From Methylacidiphilales bacterium (GTDB lineage: Bacteria > Verrucomicrobiota > Verrucomicrobiia > Methylacidiphilales > UBA1321): DNA of 64,000 bases. Made by a program: the position numbers and the translations under genes. The stretch is taken from contig JAJSLI010000121.1 in NCBI GenBank assembly GCA_021272315.1, forward strand, positions 1 to 64,000. Reading direction: 5' to 3'. This document shows positions 1-8,703 of this stretch, in pieces. Position 1 is the first letter of the stretch, and each line of letters begins with the position of its first letter. Below the pieces are notes generated by a model, which had not been told where the DNA came from, did not search any database, and was given only the letters and a program-made list of their open reading frames with translations.

Positions 1-2148
1 GTCTGCTTCCTGTTCCTCGGCTCGTGGAGCTCGACCTTCAACGTCCTGCTCTCCATCCCGACCTCGGTGATGGGAACGTTCGCCGTGCTCTATTTCATGG
101 GCTTCACGCTCAACTTTTTCACGCTGCTGGGGCTGTCGCTGGCCATCGGCATCGTGGTGGATGATGCGATCATGGTGCTGGAGAACATCATGCGCCATGC
201 CGAGATGGGCAAGAGCCGGGTGCTGGCTTCGCGGGACGGGGCGCGCGAGATCACCTTTGCGGCGCTGGCGGCGACCATCGCGGTCGTGGCGATCTTTTTA
301 CCGGTGGCGTTCATGAGCGGGATCATCGGGCGGTTTTTCTTCCAGTTCGGCATCACGATCTCGGCGGCGGTGCTCCTCTCGCTGGTCGAGGCGATCACGG
401 TCACGCCGATGCGCTGCTCGCAGTTCATGGGTGATACGCGAAGCGGCTACGCGCGCTGGGCGGCGGAGGAGTTCGACAAGATTGGACAGGGGTACCGGCG
501 GGTGCTGGCGTTTTGCCTCGACCGGCGCGGCCCGGTGCTGGCGGTGGCCACGGTGGTGTTTCTGCTTTCCCTGGGACTGGCCTGGCTTCTGCCGAAGGAA
601 TTTTTGCCACGGCAGGACCAGAGTTCGTTCCTGATCCGGGTGCAGACGCCGGTCCATTCGTCGCTGGCGTTTACGGAGGAGAAACTGGCCGAGGCGGAAA
701 AAATTTTACAGACGCATCCTGAAATCGACCATTTCTTCTCGGCCATCGGCGGGTTCACCAGCGACACCGGGGCCGCGGACGGCGCGGTGACCGACGGGCA
801 GGTGAACAGCGCCCTGATCTACGTGACACTGCAGCCGAAGTCGAAGCGCGGAACGGGACAATTCGCGCTGATGGATGCCCTGCGGACGGAACTCGGGAAA
901 ATTCCCGGCATGACGGCGGTCCCGCAGGACCTCGCCTCGCACGATTTCATCGCGGGTCGTGGATTCCCGGTGGAGTTGAACCTGCGCGGTCCCGACTATG
1001 GCGTGCTGGAACAAAAATCGGGGGAGATTATCGACGCCATGAACCAGACGGGCGAGTTCCGGGACATCGACACCGATTTTCGCAATGGTATGCCCGAAGT
1101 GCGGATCTACCCCGACCGCGACCTGGCTACCGCGTCGGGCGTGTCGGTTGACACCATCGCCGGGACGGTGGAGGCGGCCATCGGGGGCACGGTGCAGGGT
1201 CGGTACACGAACAAGGATCGGCGCTACGACGTGCGGCTGCGGCTGGAGGGGGGCCAGCGGGTGGGCCCGGACGATATCCTGAAGCTCGACGTGCGGACCG
1301 ACTACAACGAACTAATCCCGATTTCGAGCGTGATCCGCACGGAGACGGTGAACACCTACCAGACGATCGCGCGGACGCTGCGCGAACGGTCCATCTCGAT
1401 TTACGCGAACATCGCGCCGGGGGTGTCGCAATCGGCGGCGCTGGACCAGGCGGAGGCCATTGCAAAACAGGCGCTGCCCGCCGGGTACCGCGTTTTTCTG
1501 AGCGGCGGAGCCCAGACGTTCCGCGAGACGTTTTCGAGCCTTACTTTCGCGCTTTGGCTCGGCGTCATCGTCTCGTACATGGTGCTGGCGTCGCAATTCA
1601 ACAGCTTCGTCCATCCTTTCGCCGTGCTGCTTTCGTTGCCGTTCAGCCTCAGCGGGGCGTTTTTTGCGCTGTGGCTGACCGGGCAGTCGCTGAACCTCTA
1701 CAGTCTCATTGGGCTGGTACTGCTGATGGGGATCGTGAAGAAAAATTCGATCCTGCTGGTCGAGTTCGCGAACCAAAAACGGTTCATGGAGGGCCTGTCG
1801 CCGCGGGAAGCGATTTTGTCCGCCGGGCCGATACGGCTGCGCCCGATCCTGATGACCTCGCTGGCCACGCTGGCCGCGGCGGTCCCGCCGGCGCTGGCGT
1901 TGGGCCCGGGCGCGGAGAGCCGCATTCCGATGGCAATCACGGTGATTGGCGGCGTGCTGGTGTCGACCTTCTTCACGCTGCTGGTCGTGCCGTGCGCCTA
2001 CAGCCTGCTGGTGCGGCTCGAAAGCCGGTCGCATCCGGAACAGGAGCTTTACGGCGGGCCGGTGAATCCGGTGATGAGGCCGGGGCATGAAACACCCGGA
2101 GCTCCGCAACCGGCGGCGGCAGGAAACGGGTCCCCCAGCCCGAGGTAG
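1..2148 (+). CDS. RND efflux transporter, 3' part (5' end outside window)
   Basis: Inner-membrane proton-driven pump of the AcrB/MdtB (HAE1) family, normally working with a periplasmic adaptor and an outer-membrane channel. The frame is open from base 1, so the first in-frame ATG at 67 is internal. About 715 residues are visible, beginning where AcrB is at roughly residue 350. The TM4 proton-relay pair is present as VVDDAIMVLEN (residues 54-55 of the visible part), and the TM10 lysine in GIVKKNSILLVEF. The C-terminus is a short Pro/Ala/Gly-rich tail. It ends three bases before the next RND gene and is closely related to it. The substrate cannot be read from the sequence. Confidence 0.95.
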   Translation, partial: VCFLFLGSWSSTFNVLLSIPTSVMGTFAVLYFMGFTLNFFTLLGLSLAIGIVVDDAIMVLENIMRHAEMGKSRVLASRDGAREITFAALAATIAVVAIFLPVAFMSGIIGRFFFQFGITISAAVLLSLVEAITVTPMRCSQFMGDTRSGYARWAAEEFDKIGQGYRRVLAFCLDRRGPVLAVATVVFLLSLGLAWLLPKEFLPRQDQSSFLIRVQTPVHSSLAFTEEKLAEAEKILQTHPEIDHFFSAIGGFTSDTGAADGAVTDGQVNSALIYVTLQPKSKRGTGQFALMDALRTELGKIPGMTAVPQDLASHDFIAGRGFPVELNLRGPDYGVLEQKSGEIIDAMNQTGEFRDIDTDFRNGMPEVRIYPDRDLATASGVSVDTIAGTVEAAIGGTVQGRYTNKDRRYDVRLRLEGGQRVGPDDILKLDVRTDYNELIPISSVIRTETVNTYQTIARTLRERSISIYANIAPGVSQSAALDQAEAIAKQALPAGYRVFLSGGAQTFRETFSSLTFALWLGVIVSYMVLASQFNSFVHPFAVLLSLPFSLSGAFFALWLTGQSLNLYSLIGLVLLMGIVKKNSILLVEFANQKRFMEGLSPREAILSAGPIRLRPILMTSLATLAAAVPPALALGPGAESRIPMAITVIGGVLVSTFFTLLVVPCAYSLLVRLESRSHPEQELYGGPVNPVMRPGHETPGAPQPAAAGNGSPSPR

Positions 2149-2151
2149 CAC

Positions 2152-5100
2152 ATGATGACGCTCTCCGACCTGTCGATCCGGCGTCCGGTGTTTGCCTGGA
2201 TGCTGATGGGGGCGCTGATGTTTTTCGGCGCGATCTGTTTCATGCGCCTGGGCGTGAGCCAGCTTCCGGAGGCAACCCAGCCGGTGCTGACGATCGAGGC
2301 CGACTGGACCGGGGCGTCGCCCGAGGTGATGGAGACGCAGGTGGTGAACCCGATCGAGCAGGCGGTGATTTCCGTCCAGGGCCTCCAGGATATCGAAGCC
2401 AACATGCGGCAGGGAATCGCGACGATCAAACTGTCGTTCTACACGACGAAGGACATTGACGCCGCGCTGCAGGAGACGAACGCGAAGCTGCGGTCGGTGA
2501 AGTTGCCGGACGACGTGCAACCGCCGACGATCATGAAGCTCAACACCGACGACCACCCGATCATGTGGCTGGCGGTGACGTCGACGAAGCGCTCGTTCAA
2601 GGACATCCTGACCTATGTCGACCTGAACCTGCGCGACCGATTCCGGGTGATTCCCGGCGTGGGCAACCTGATCCTCGGCGGGTGGTCCGACCGGAACCTG
2701 CGCGTGTGGGTTGACAACGACAAGCTGACGGCGCTTCAACTGACCATCCTGGACGTGCGCGACACGCTGCGGATGGAAAACAACGAGACCGCGTCCGGCT
2801 ACCTCGAAAACGGCCAGGAGCAGATGAACGTGCGGACGATGGGCGAGGCGATCTCGCCCCAGCAACTCGGCGATCTCCTCATCACGACGCGGGGCGGGCA
2901 GCGGATTTACCACTCGGACATCCACATCCGCGACGTGGCCACGGTGGAGGACGGGCTGTCGGACACGCGGAGCATGGCGCGAAGCGACGGGCTGGTGACG
3001 CTGGGAGTAGGCATCCAGAAGCAGCACGGCGAAAACGACGTGACCGTCGGGCAAAACGTGCGGGCCTTCGTGGACGAGATCAACCGGGAGATGCAGACGA
3101 GCGCTCCCGACATGCACGTGACGGTGAATTTCGACGGGACGCGGTTCACCTCGCAGGCCATCGGCGAGACGGAGCTGACCGTGCTGCTCTCCATCCTGGT
3201 AACGGGACTGGTCTGCTGGGCGTTCCTTGGCTCGTGGAGCTCGACCTTCAACGTGCTGCTCTCGATCCCGACCTCAGCTCTCGGGACGTTCATCGTGATG
3301 GATTTGCTCGGCTTCACGATCAACTTTTTCACGCTGCTGGGCATGTCGCTGGCCATCGGCATCGTGGTGGACGACGCGATCATGGTGCTGGAGAACATCG
3401 TGCGCCATTTCCACATGGGCAAGACGGCGCGGCAGGCTGCGCTGGACGGGGCGCGGGAAATCACCTTCGCGGCGACGGCGGCGACGGTTTCGGTCATCGC
3501 GGTGTTCATCCCGGTGGTGCTGGTGCAGGGAATGGTGGGGGTGTTCCTGTTTCAATTCGGGGCGACGATTTCGACGGCGGTGGGGCTGTCGCTGCTGGAG
3601 GCGATCACGCTGACGCCGATGCGGTGCTCGCAGTTCATGACCGCCCGGGAGGACGAATCGCGTTTCACGAATTTCGTGAACCGGATTTACGAGGAAGTGG
3701 CGCGGGCCTACCGGAAGCTGCTGGCGCTGGCGCTGCGGCATCGGTGGAAGGTGTTGGGGCTGGCGCTGCTGCTGTTCGCGGGGTCGCTCGGTTCGGTGCT
3801 GCTGCTCAACAAGGAATTTTTGCCCGTGCAGGACATCGGGGTTTTCATTATTGATTACCAGACGCCGGTGGGGTCGTCGCTGACGTTCACGAGCGCGAAG
3901 GCGGCGGAATTGGAAAACATCCTGAAAGCGGAGCCGTCCATCTCGCATTATTTTGTGAACGTCGGCGGGTTCAACGGCGGGGAGACGAACAAGGGGGTTG
4001 CGTTCGTGTCGCTCAAGGACCGGGGCCAGCGCAACGAAGGCCAGCGGCAGGTGATGGATTTCATACGGGATGAGATCACACGGAAGATTCCGAGCGATTT
4101 CACGGCGTTCCTCATCGATCCGTCGGGCAATTTCGGCGGGGCGAAGCGGGGAACGAGCCTGGAACTGAGCGTGCGCGGCGGCGATTACGGCGTGTTAAAG
4201 GAGAAGGCGGAGGAGATGACGAAACGGTTCGCGGCCAGCGGGCTGATGACGGACATCGACACCGATTTCCGCGACGGTGTGACGGAGGTCCATGTCGAGC
4301 CGGACCGCGACAAGGCGGCGGCCAGCGGCGTCAACGTACAGGACATCGCCGACACGATCAACGCGGCCATTGGCGGCGTGCGGCAGGGGAAATACACCAA
4401 CGGCATCCGGCGCTACGACGTGCGGCTGCGGCTGCGGCCGGAGCAGTGGCGGACGAAGGCGGACATCGACAATCTTCTCATCCGGACGAATTACGGGGAG
4501 TTGATCCCGCTCTCGTCGGTGACGACGGTGACGGAGGAGAAGGCGCTGTTGACGATCACGCGCGAGATGCGGCAGCGGGCGATCAACCTTTACGCCAACG
4601 TGGCCACGGGAAAATCGCTCGACCAGGTGATGGCCTTCGCGCGGACGACGGCGGACGCGGTCCTGCCCCCCGGCTACACGATGACGGAGGTGGGGGCGTC
4701 CAAGGACGTGATCGACGCGGCCTACAGTTTCTTGTTCACGCTGGTGATGGCGCTGGTGATTTCGTACATGGTGCTGGCGGTGCAGTTCAACAGCTTCATC
4801 CACCCGGTCCCGGTGATGGTCGCGATTCCGTTTTCACTGACCGGCGCGCTGCTCTCGCTGCTGGTGACGCACAATTCTCTGAATCTCTACAGTCTCATTG
4901 GGATCATCGTGCTGATGGGCATCACGCTGAAAAACTCGATCCTGCTGGTCGAGTTTTTCAACAAGCAGCGGCGCGAGCACGGGCTGCCGCTGCGCGAGGC
5001 GATCCTCGCGGGCGGGCCGATCCGGCTGCGTCCGATTGTGATGACCTCGACGGCGACGATGGCCGCCTCGGTCGTGCCCGCGCTGGGAATCGGCCCCGGC

Positions 5101-5292
5101 GCGGAGGTGCGCGTCTCCATGGCGGTGGTGATCATCGGCGGGGTGCTCGTCTCGACCCTCTTTTCGCTGGTCGTGGTGCCGTGCCTCTATGACATCATGG
5201 CCCCCGAGGAGGACAAGTCGCGCCCCACCCGCGAGGAACTCGACGCCGCCGATGCGCGGGAGGAAGAGGAAGCGCTGGCGCATCATTTGTAG
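2152..5292 (+). CDS. RND efflux transporter (AcrB/MdtC-like), complete
   Basis: Complete 1046-residue HAE1-type RND pump, the usual AcrB length. The N-terminus (MTLSDLSIRRPVFAWML) is the canonical cytoplasmic start before TM1. The TM4 aspartates fall at residues 407 and 408, as in AcrB, and the TM10 lysine is in GITLKNSILLVEF near residue 927. Two large periplasmic loops lie at about 35-340 and 560-870. The C-terminus is acidic (DAADAREEEEALAHHL). The gene starts 3 bp after the preceding RND gene, so the two are almost certainly co-transcribed, as in MdtBC, where two different RND subunits make one pump. Adaptor and outer-membrane genes are not in the window and may lie upstream. The start could be either of two adjacent ATGs (2152 or 2155). 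Confidence 0.96.
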   Translation: MMTLSDLSIRRPVFAWMLMGALMFFGAICFMRLGVSQLPEATQPVLTIEADWTGASPEVMETQVVNPIEQAVISVQGLQDIEANMRQGIATIKLSFYTTKDIDAALQETNAKLRSVKLPDDVQPPTIMKLNTDDHPIMWLAVTSTKRSFKDILTYVDLNLRDRFRVIPGVGNLILGGWSDRNLRVWVDNDKLTALQLTILDVRDTLRMENNETASGYLENGQEQMNVRTMGEAISPQQLGDLLITTRGGQRIYHSDIHIRDVATVEDGLSDTRSMARSDGLVTLGVGIQKQHGENDVTVGQNVRAFVDEINREMQTSAPDMHVTVNFDGTRFTSQAIGETELTVLLSILVTGLVCWAFLGSWSSTFNVLLSIPTSALGTFIVMDLLGFTINFFTLLGMSLAIGIVVDDAIMVLENIVRHFHMGKTARQAALDGAREITFAATAATVSVIAVFIPVVLVQGMVGVFLFQFGATISTAVGLSLLEAITLTPMRCSQFMTAREDESRFTNFVNRIYEEVARAYRKLLALALRHRWKVLGLALLLFAGSLGSVLLLNKEFLPVQDIGVFIIDYQTPVGSSLTFTSAKAAELENILKAEPSISHYFVNVGGFNGGETNKGVAFVSLKDRGQRNEGQRQVMDFIRDEITRKIPSDFTAFLIDPSGNFGGAKRGTSLELSVRGGDYGVLKEKAEEMTKRFAASGLMTDIDTDFRDGVTEVHVEPDRDKAAASGVNVQDIADTINAAIGGVRQGKYTNGIRRYDVRLRLRPEQWRTKADIDNLLIRTNYGELIPLSSVTTVTEEKALLTITREMRQRAINLYANVATGKSLDQVMAFARTTADAVLPPGYTMTEVGASKDVIDAAYSFLFTLVMALVISYMVLAVQFNSFIHPVPVMVAIPFSLTGALLSLLVTHNSLNLYSLIGIIVLMGITLKNSILLVEFFNKQRREHGLPLREAILAGGPIRLRPIVMTSTATMAASVVPALGIGPGAEVRVSMAVVIIGGVLVSTLFSLVVVPCLYDIMAPEEDKSRPTREELDAADAREEEEALAHHL

Positions 5293-5527
5293 CGGCGGTC
5301 GAAGCCCGTCCTGAGCAACGTCGAAGGAACCATCGCGGATTAACGCGTTTTATGCTTCGTTCCCAAATTTCATTTGGGAACGCCTCCTGTTCCTCGCGAA
5401 ATTCCATTTCGCGCCGGTCACACTACTTGTTCTCACGTCGAGATCGGCAATGAAATTGCCTCAGCAAGTGCGTTCCCAAGTGAAACTTGGGAACGAGGGG
5501 GAAATCAGCCAGCCTCTTTTGTTTAGG
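5293..5527. repeat. Intergenic stretch with three short palindromes
   Basis: No gene was seen between the RND stop and the small ORF at 5528. The stretch holds three hairpin-forming palindromes: 5358-5382 (arms CGTTCCCAAAT / ATTTGGGAACG), 5395-5413 (arms CGCGAAAT / ATTTCGCG) and 5471-5495 (arms CGTTCCCAAGT / ACTTGGGAACG). The first and third are versions of one sequence and look like dispersed REP-type palindromes. Positions 5306-5333 carry a motif (CCTGAGCAACGTCGAAGG) of a kind I recall as a dispersed repeat in many bacterial genomes. Base composition shifts to AT-richer after about 5500. Confidence 0.6.
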
Positions 5528-5755
5528 TTACGTCAAGTCCTTAGTGATTCGTTTACTAATCGGAAGGGCAAACAGCAATGCAAAGGATCCGACAAAAGTG
5601 CGAAAACCTATCATGGCAAGGTAATAGTGCCAGTTATGCCATGTCGGATCAGTACCACTCTTAGCTAAGCAAAAGGAGTAGTCATCTACGGCTCGGTAAT
5701 AACTATACAATCCAAACAGTCTAATTACCGTTGCCGACAGACTAACGCAGCTCAT
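5528..5755 (-). CDS. Small hypothetical membrane protein
   Basis: A 75-residue ORF in AT-rich DNA, not a shadow of another gene. It has a hydrophobic N-terminal segment (about 5-20) with aromatic residues, a polar aromatic middle (YYRAVDDYSFCLAK, about 19-32) and a second hydrophobic segment (about 48-65) followed by a basic end. Composition is plausible for a real two-pass membrane peptide. I do not recognise the family. Its lower GC content than neighbouring genes could mean recent acquisition. No ribosome-binding site was clearly seen, so the start is uncertain. Confidence 0.5.
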   Translation of the reverse strand: MSCVSLSATVIRLFGLYSYYRAVDDYSFCLAKSGTDPTWHNWHYYLAMIGFRTFVGSFALLFALPISKRITKDLT

Positions 5756-5927
5756 TTTATGATGGTTTCAGCATTTTATTAAAAGTCAATTAAAGAGGTC
5801 AGACCTGTAGATTGACACCAAGTTGGCGAATGGATCGGCAAGAGGGGACGAGTTTCTTCTGTGCCGGTGAATCACTAGAAATAGCGGCTTGGAAAAGAAA
5901 GGTCTCAGGATCAAAATAGCGTCCGCC

Positions 5928-6107
5928 ATGGATTCGGATAACGGTTTAACGCCGCCACAGGCAAAAGCGCAGGAGCCGGAAGCGGAAAAGCAACCGGACG
6001 GTCATTGCCCGGTCTGCGGGGCGGCGTTGATCCAGGAAAAATGCAAGGTGGTGTGCCGGAGTCCGCGCTGCACGTACCGGATTGTTTTCAACTGCTCGGA
6101 GTTTTAG
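5928..6107 (+). CDS. Small zinc-ribbon protein
   Basis: A 59-residue protein with two Cys pairs, CPVC (27-30) and C-x6-C around VVCRSPRC (43-48), plus another Cys at 39. This fits a small zinc ribbon. The N-terminal half is polar and rich in Glu, Pro and Ala. I chose the ATG at 5928; an upstream in-frame TTG at 5889 has no clear ribosome-binding site. The stop codon touches the first copy of a dispersed repeat at 6107. Function unknown; such proteins commonly bind nucleic acid or other proteins, but nothing here shows which. Confidence 0.7.
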   Translation: MDSDNGLTPPQAKAQEPEAEKQPDGHCPVCGAALIQEKCKVVCRSPRCTYRIVFNCSEF

Positions 6108-6301
6108 ACAGGATTAACAAGATTAACAGGATTGTAGATGCAGCGAGGGGTCCAGTTGCCTCGACCATCTTAACGGATGAGTTACCGTTTTGAGATAGAA
6201 TGGTGACCTGAAATTTCTTCCATCCCCGCAGCGTCAACGAGCCGGTCCATTTCCACGGTTTCCCTCCGGAAAAAAATCGCGTTAATCTTGTTAATCCTGT
6301 C
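6107..6301. repeat. Inverted pair of a dispersed repeat
   Basis: Two copies of the same 21-bp sequence (it begins GACAGGATTAACAAG) face each other at 6107-6127 and, reversed, at 6281-6301, with 153 bp between. A third exact copy is at 48183-48203, just upstream of valS. The spacer has no convincing gene. The structure resembles a miniature inverted-repeat element or a dispersed intergenic repeat pair. Confidence 0.6.
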
Positions 6302-6331
6302 AAAAAAACTCCGCCCTGATGTACTTCACGT

Positions 6332-7693
6332 CTACTTGCCGGGCGGGTTGTTGGGAGGAGGCGGAAGCGGACCGGTGTCCGTGCCCCTGCCGGCGAGGTT
6401 GCGGGCGAGGTCGAGGGCCTCGGCGCGGCTCTGGACGACACCTTCGAGCTGGGCGGTTTGGACGGCCTCGAGAATTTTGCCGACTTCCTTGCCGGGCCGG
6501 AGACCCATGGCCAAGAGATCGTGCCCGGTGATCAGCGGGGGCGGGTTGATTTGTTCAGGTCCCATGGTTTCGATCTGGTGCTTGAGAAAGTCGTAGTGGC
6601 GCAGATCGCCGTGGGAGCTGGCGCAATCGATGCGGTGCAGTTCCAGTTCGAGGAGAAAAGTGGGCCGGCTCATCATCTTCTTGAGCGTGCTGGCGCGCAT
6701 TTGGGGAACATCTTTGAACTGCATGTGGTGCTGGACGGCGTCGCGAACGGCCTGGATGGTTTTGTTGTCGTAACGGAGGCCGGTCATGATCCGCTCGGTC
6801 ATGTCGGCGCCGACGCTTTCGTGTTCGTTGAAGCGGATCCGTCCATTGGCGTCGACTTTGGCCGTGGGCTTTTTGCCGACGTCGTGGAAAAGGACGGCCA
6901 AGGCAAGTTCGAGATTGGGCTGCTCGATCTTGGAGAGCATGAGGCGCTCGTGCTCATAGACGTCGCCCTCGGGATGGAACTGGGGCGGCTGCTCGACGCC
7001 GTGCAGGGCGGCGATGTCGGGGAGGATTTCCCGGAGGAGGCCGCTTTGATCGAGGAGATCGAGTCCGATTTCCGGTTTGGAAGCGGTGAAGGTCTTGTTG
7101 AGTTCGTCGCGGATGCGTTCGGCGCTGACGGAGCGGATCAAGGGGGCGGCGGCGCGGATGGCCTCCCAGGTTTTGGGCTCAATCGTGAACATCAGGCGGG
7201 TGGCGAAGCGGATGGCGCGCAGCAGGCGCAGGTGGTCCTCGGCGAAGCGGTCGGCGGGGTTGCCGATGGCGCGGATGATTTTGGCGCGCAGATCGGCCTC
7301 GCCGCCGACGTAATCGATGAGACGTTCGGCGACGGGATCGTAGAAGAGTCCGTTGATGGTGAAGTCGCGGCGCCGGGCGTCTTCCTCGGCGGTGACGAAG
7401 CGGACCGATTCGGGACGGCGCCCGTCCTTGTAGGGGCCGTCCTGGCGGAAAGTGGCAACTTCGTAGGATTGGTCGCCAACGAGGATGCGGAGGACGCCGA
7501 ACGATTTGCCGGTGAGGTCGGTGACGCGGGGAAAGAGTTGCTGGACCGACTCGGGCCGGGCGCTGGTGGCGATGTCGATATCCTTGGCCTGACCGCCGAG
7601 GAGATGATCGCGGACGCAGCCGCCGGCGAAGTAGGCGGCATGCCCGGCCTGCTGCAGGCGGGCGACGATGTCCCGGGCCTCGGCATTCATCAT
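6332..7693 (-). CDS. CCA tRNA nucleotidyltransferase / poly(A) polymerase family protein with HD domain
   Basis: Class II nucleotidyltransferase that adds or repairs the tRNA 3' CCA end, or part of it. The N-terminus has the family signature GGCVRDHLLG followed by the metal-binding DID motif (about residues 18-40). The nucleotide- and RNA-binding helices follow, with RAIRFATRL near the middle. The C-terminal half carries an HD phosphohydrolase domain (FHDVGKKPTAK). Length 453 residues fits HD-containing bacterial members. The chosen ATG at 7693 overlaps the stop of the upstream flippase-like gene (ATGA); a second ATG follows at 7690. The longer open frame to 7786 lies inside that upstream gene. 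Sequence alone does not separate a full CCA-adding enzyme from A-adding or C-adding relatives. Confidence 0.9.
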   Translation of the reverse strand: MMNAEARDIVARLQQAGHAAYFAGGCVRDHLLGGQAKDIDIATSARPESVQQLFPRVTDLTGKSFGVLRILVGDQSYEVATFRQDGPYKDGRRPESVRFVTAEEDARRRDFTINGLFYDPVAERLIDYVGGEADLRAKIIRAIGNPADRFAEDHLRLLRAIRFATRLMFTIEPKTWEAIRAAAPLIRSVSAERIRDELNKTFTASKPEIGLDLLDQSGLLREILPDIAALHGVEQPPQFHPEGDVYEHERLMLSKIEQPNLELALAVLFHDVGKKPTAKVDANGRIRFNEHESVGADMTERIMTGLRYDNKTIQAVRDAVQHHMQFKDVPQMRASTLKKMMSRPTFLLELELHRIDCASSHGDLRHYDFLKHQIETMGPEQINPPPLITGHDLLAMGLRPGKEVGKILEAVQTAQLEGVVQSRAEALDLARNLAGRGTDTGPLPPPPNNPPGK

Positions 7694-8703
7694 TCGGAGA
7701 AAATGGGTTCGACCTCTTGCACGTTGGGCGGGGGCGTGTGGGTTTCGTGGCGGTAAAAGAAATAGAACGGACCGCCGGCCAGGCACCAGATGATGTTCAG
7801 CGCAAAAAAGGTGAGCGAAAAGGCGATGGCGTGGTCCGGGCCGATACCCAGCAGGACGAGGAAAGTCTTGAAGAGGGCCTCCCGAACGCCGATGCCCGAA
7901 ATGCTGACCGGGAGGGCGATGAGCATGTTGACGATGGCCACAATGGCGCAGAAGGCCACGAAATCGGGCTGGAGGCCCATGGCGCGAACGACGCAGTAGG
8001 CCATGAGGGTAATGCCTATGTGGGACGGGATGGTGCCGGCAACGGCGAGAAGGTTGATGCCGATGGTGCGGGCGCTGCGTTCATAGGCGGCGAAGAGGTT
8101 GCTTCCGCGATGGACCAAGGGGAGCTTCTTGATGAGATATCGAATGCCCTCGTGCTGCAGGAGGAGGGGCCCGAGGCAGGCGGCAATCGAGCCCACAATG
8201 CCGCCAAGAACAAAAAGGAAAAAGGTGCCGGTGAGCTTGCCGGTGTCCGGATGGGAAAGGAGGAGGGGCAATCGGCAGGCGGCAAGGACCGCGCCGAAAA
8301 GGAGGAGCGCGAGAAGACCAAGGACACGGTCAAGAATCACGGTAAAGGCGACGGCCGCCTTGCGTTGGGGAACAGCGCGCGTGACGTAGAAGATTTTAAA
8401 AACGTCGCCGCCGGTGGTTCCGACTCCGACGGTGCTGAAGAATTGGCCGATCATGTTGAGTTCGAAGATGCGCCAGAAGCGCATATGCACGTCGTGAACG
8501 CGGAGGAGCATGCGCCAGCGCCACGAGACAATAATCAGGGTGGGAACAAAGCAGACCAACGCGGCGAGCAGCCACGTAACGTCCATGGTGCGGACGTTGA
8601 GCCAGACCTTGTTCCAGTCGTTGGTGCGAACGACCCAGGTAATCGCGAAGAAGGAAACCAGGGCGCGAAAAATCAGCCCGAGGCGGCGGCGTAGGAATTC
8701 CAT
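7690..8703 (-). CDS. Flippase-like integral membrane protein (LPG synthase TM / UPF0104 family)
   Basis: A 337-residue polytopic membrane protein with about eight hydrophobic segments and the family features FSTVGVGTTGGDVFKI and SISGIGVREALFK, typical of the lysylphosphatidylglycerol synthase transmembrane domain (UPF0104). The soluble LPG synthetase domain is absent, so this is a stand-alone membrane unit, often thought to act in lipid or glycoconjugate translocation. The ATG at 8703 overlaps the 3' end of the epimerase-like gene by 31 bp, and its stop overlaps the start of the nucleotidyltransferase gene. The three genes therefore probably form one minus-strand operon. The substrate is unknown. 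Confidence 0.85.
   Translation of the reverse strand: MEFLRRRLGLIFRALVSFFAITWVVRTNDWNKVWLNVRTMDVTWLLAALVCFVPTLIIVSWRWRMLLRVHDVHMRFWRIFELNMIGQFFSTVGVGTTGGDVFKIFYVTRAVPQRKAAVAFTVILDRVLGLLALLLFGAVLAACRLPLLLSHPDTGKLTGTFFLFVLGGIVGSIAACLGPLLLQHEGIRYLIKKLPLVHRGSNLFAAYERSARTIGINLLAVAGTIPSHIGITLMAYCVVRAMGLQPDFVAFCAIVAIVNMLIALPVSISGIGVREALFKTFLVLLGIGPDHAIAFSLTFFALNIIWCLAGGPFYFFYRHETHTPPPNVQEVEPIFSE

Noticed and set aside
1312-3117. 601-residue minus-strand ORF across the two RND genes
   Set aside because: It lies antisense to two clear transporters with conserved motifs, is full of His/Arg/Gln runs typical of GC-rich shadow frames and has no recognisable domain.
6194-6331. Minus-strand peptide (KWTGSLTLRGWKKFQVTIL) between the 21-bp repeats
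   Set aside because: It reads like protein, but there is no start or stop of its own, it runs through the repeat arms and into the nucleotidyltransferase 3' end, and no family was recognised. It could be a relic, but this cannot be supported.
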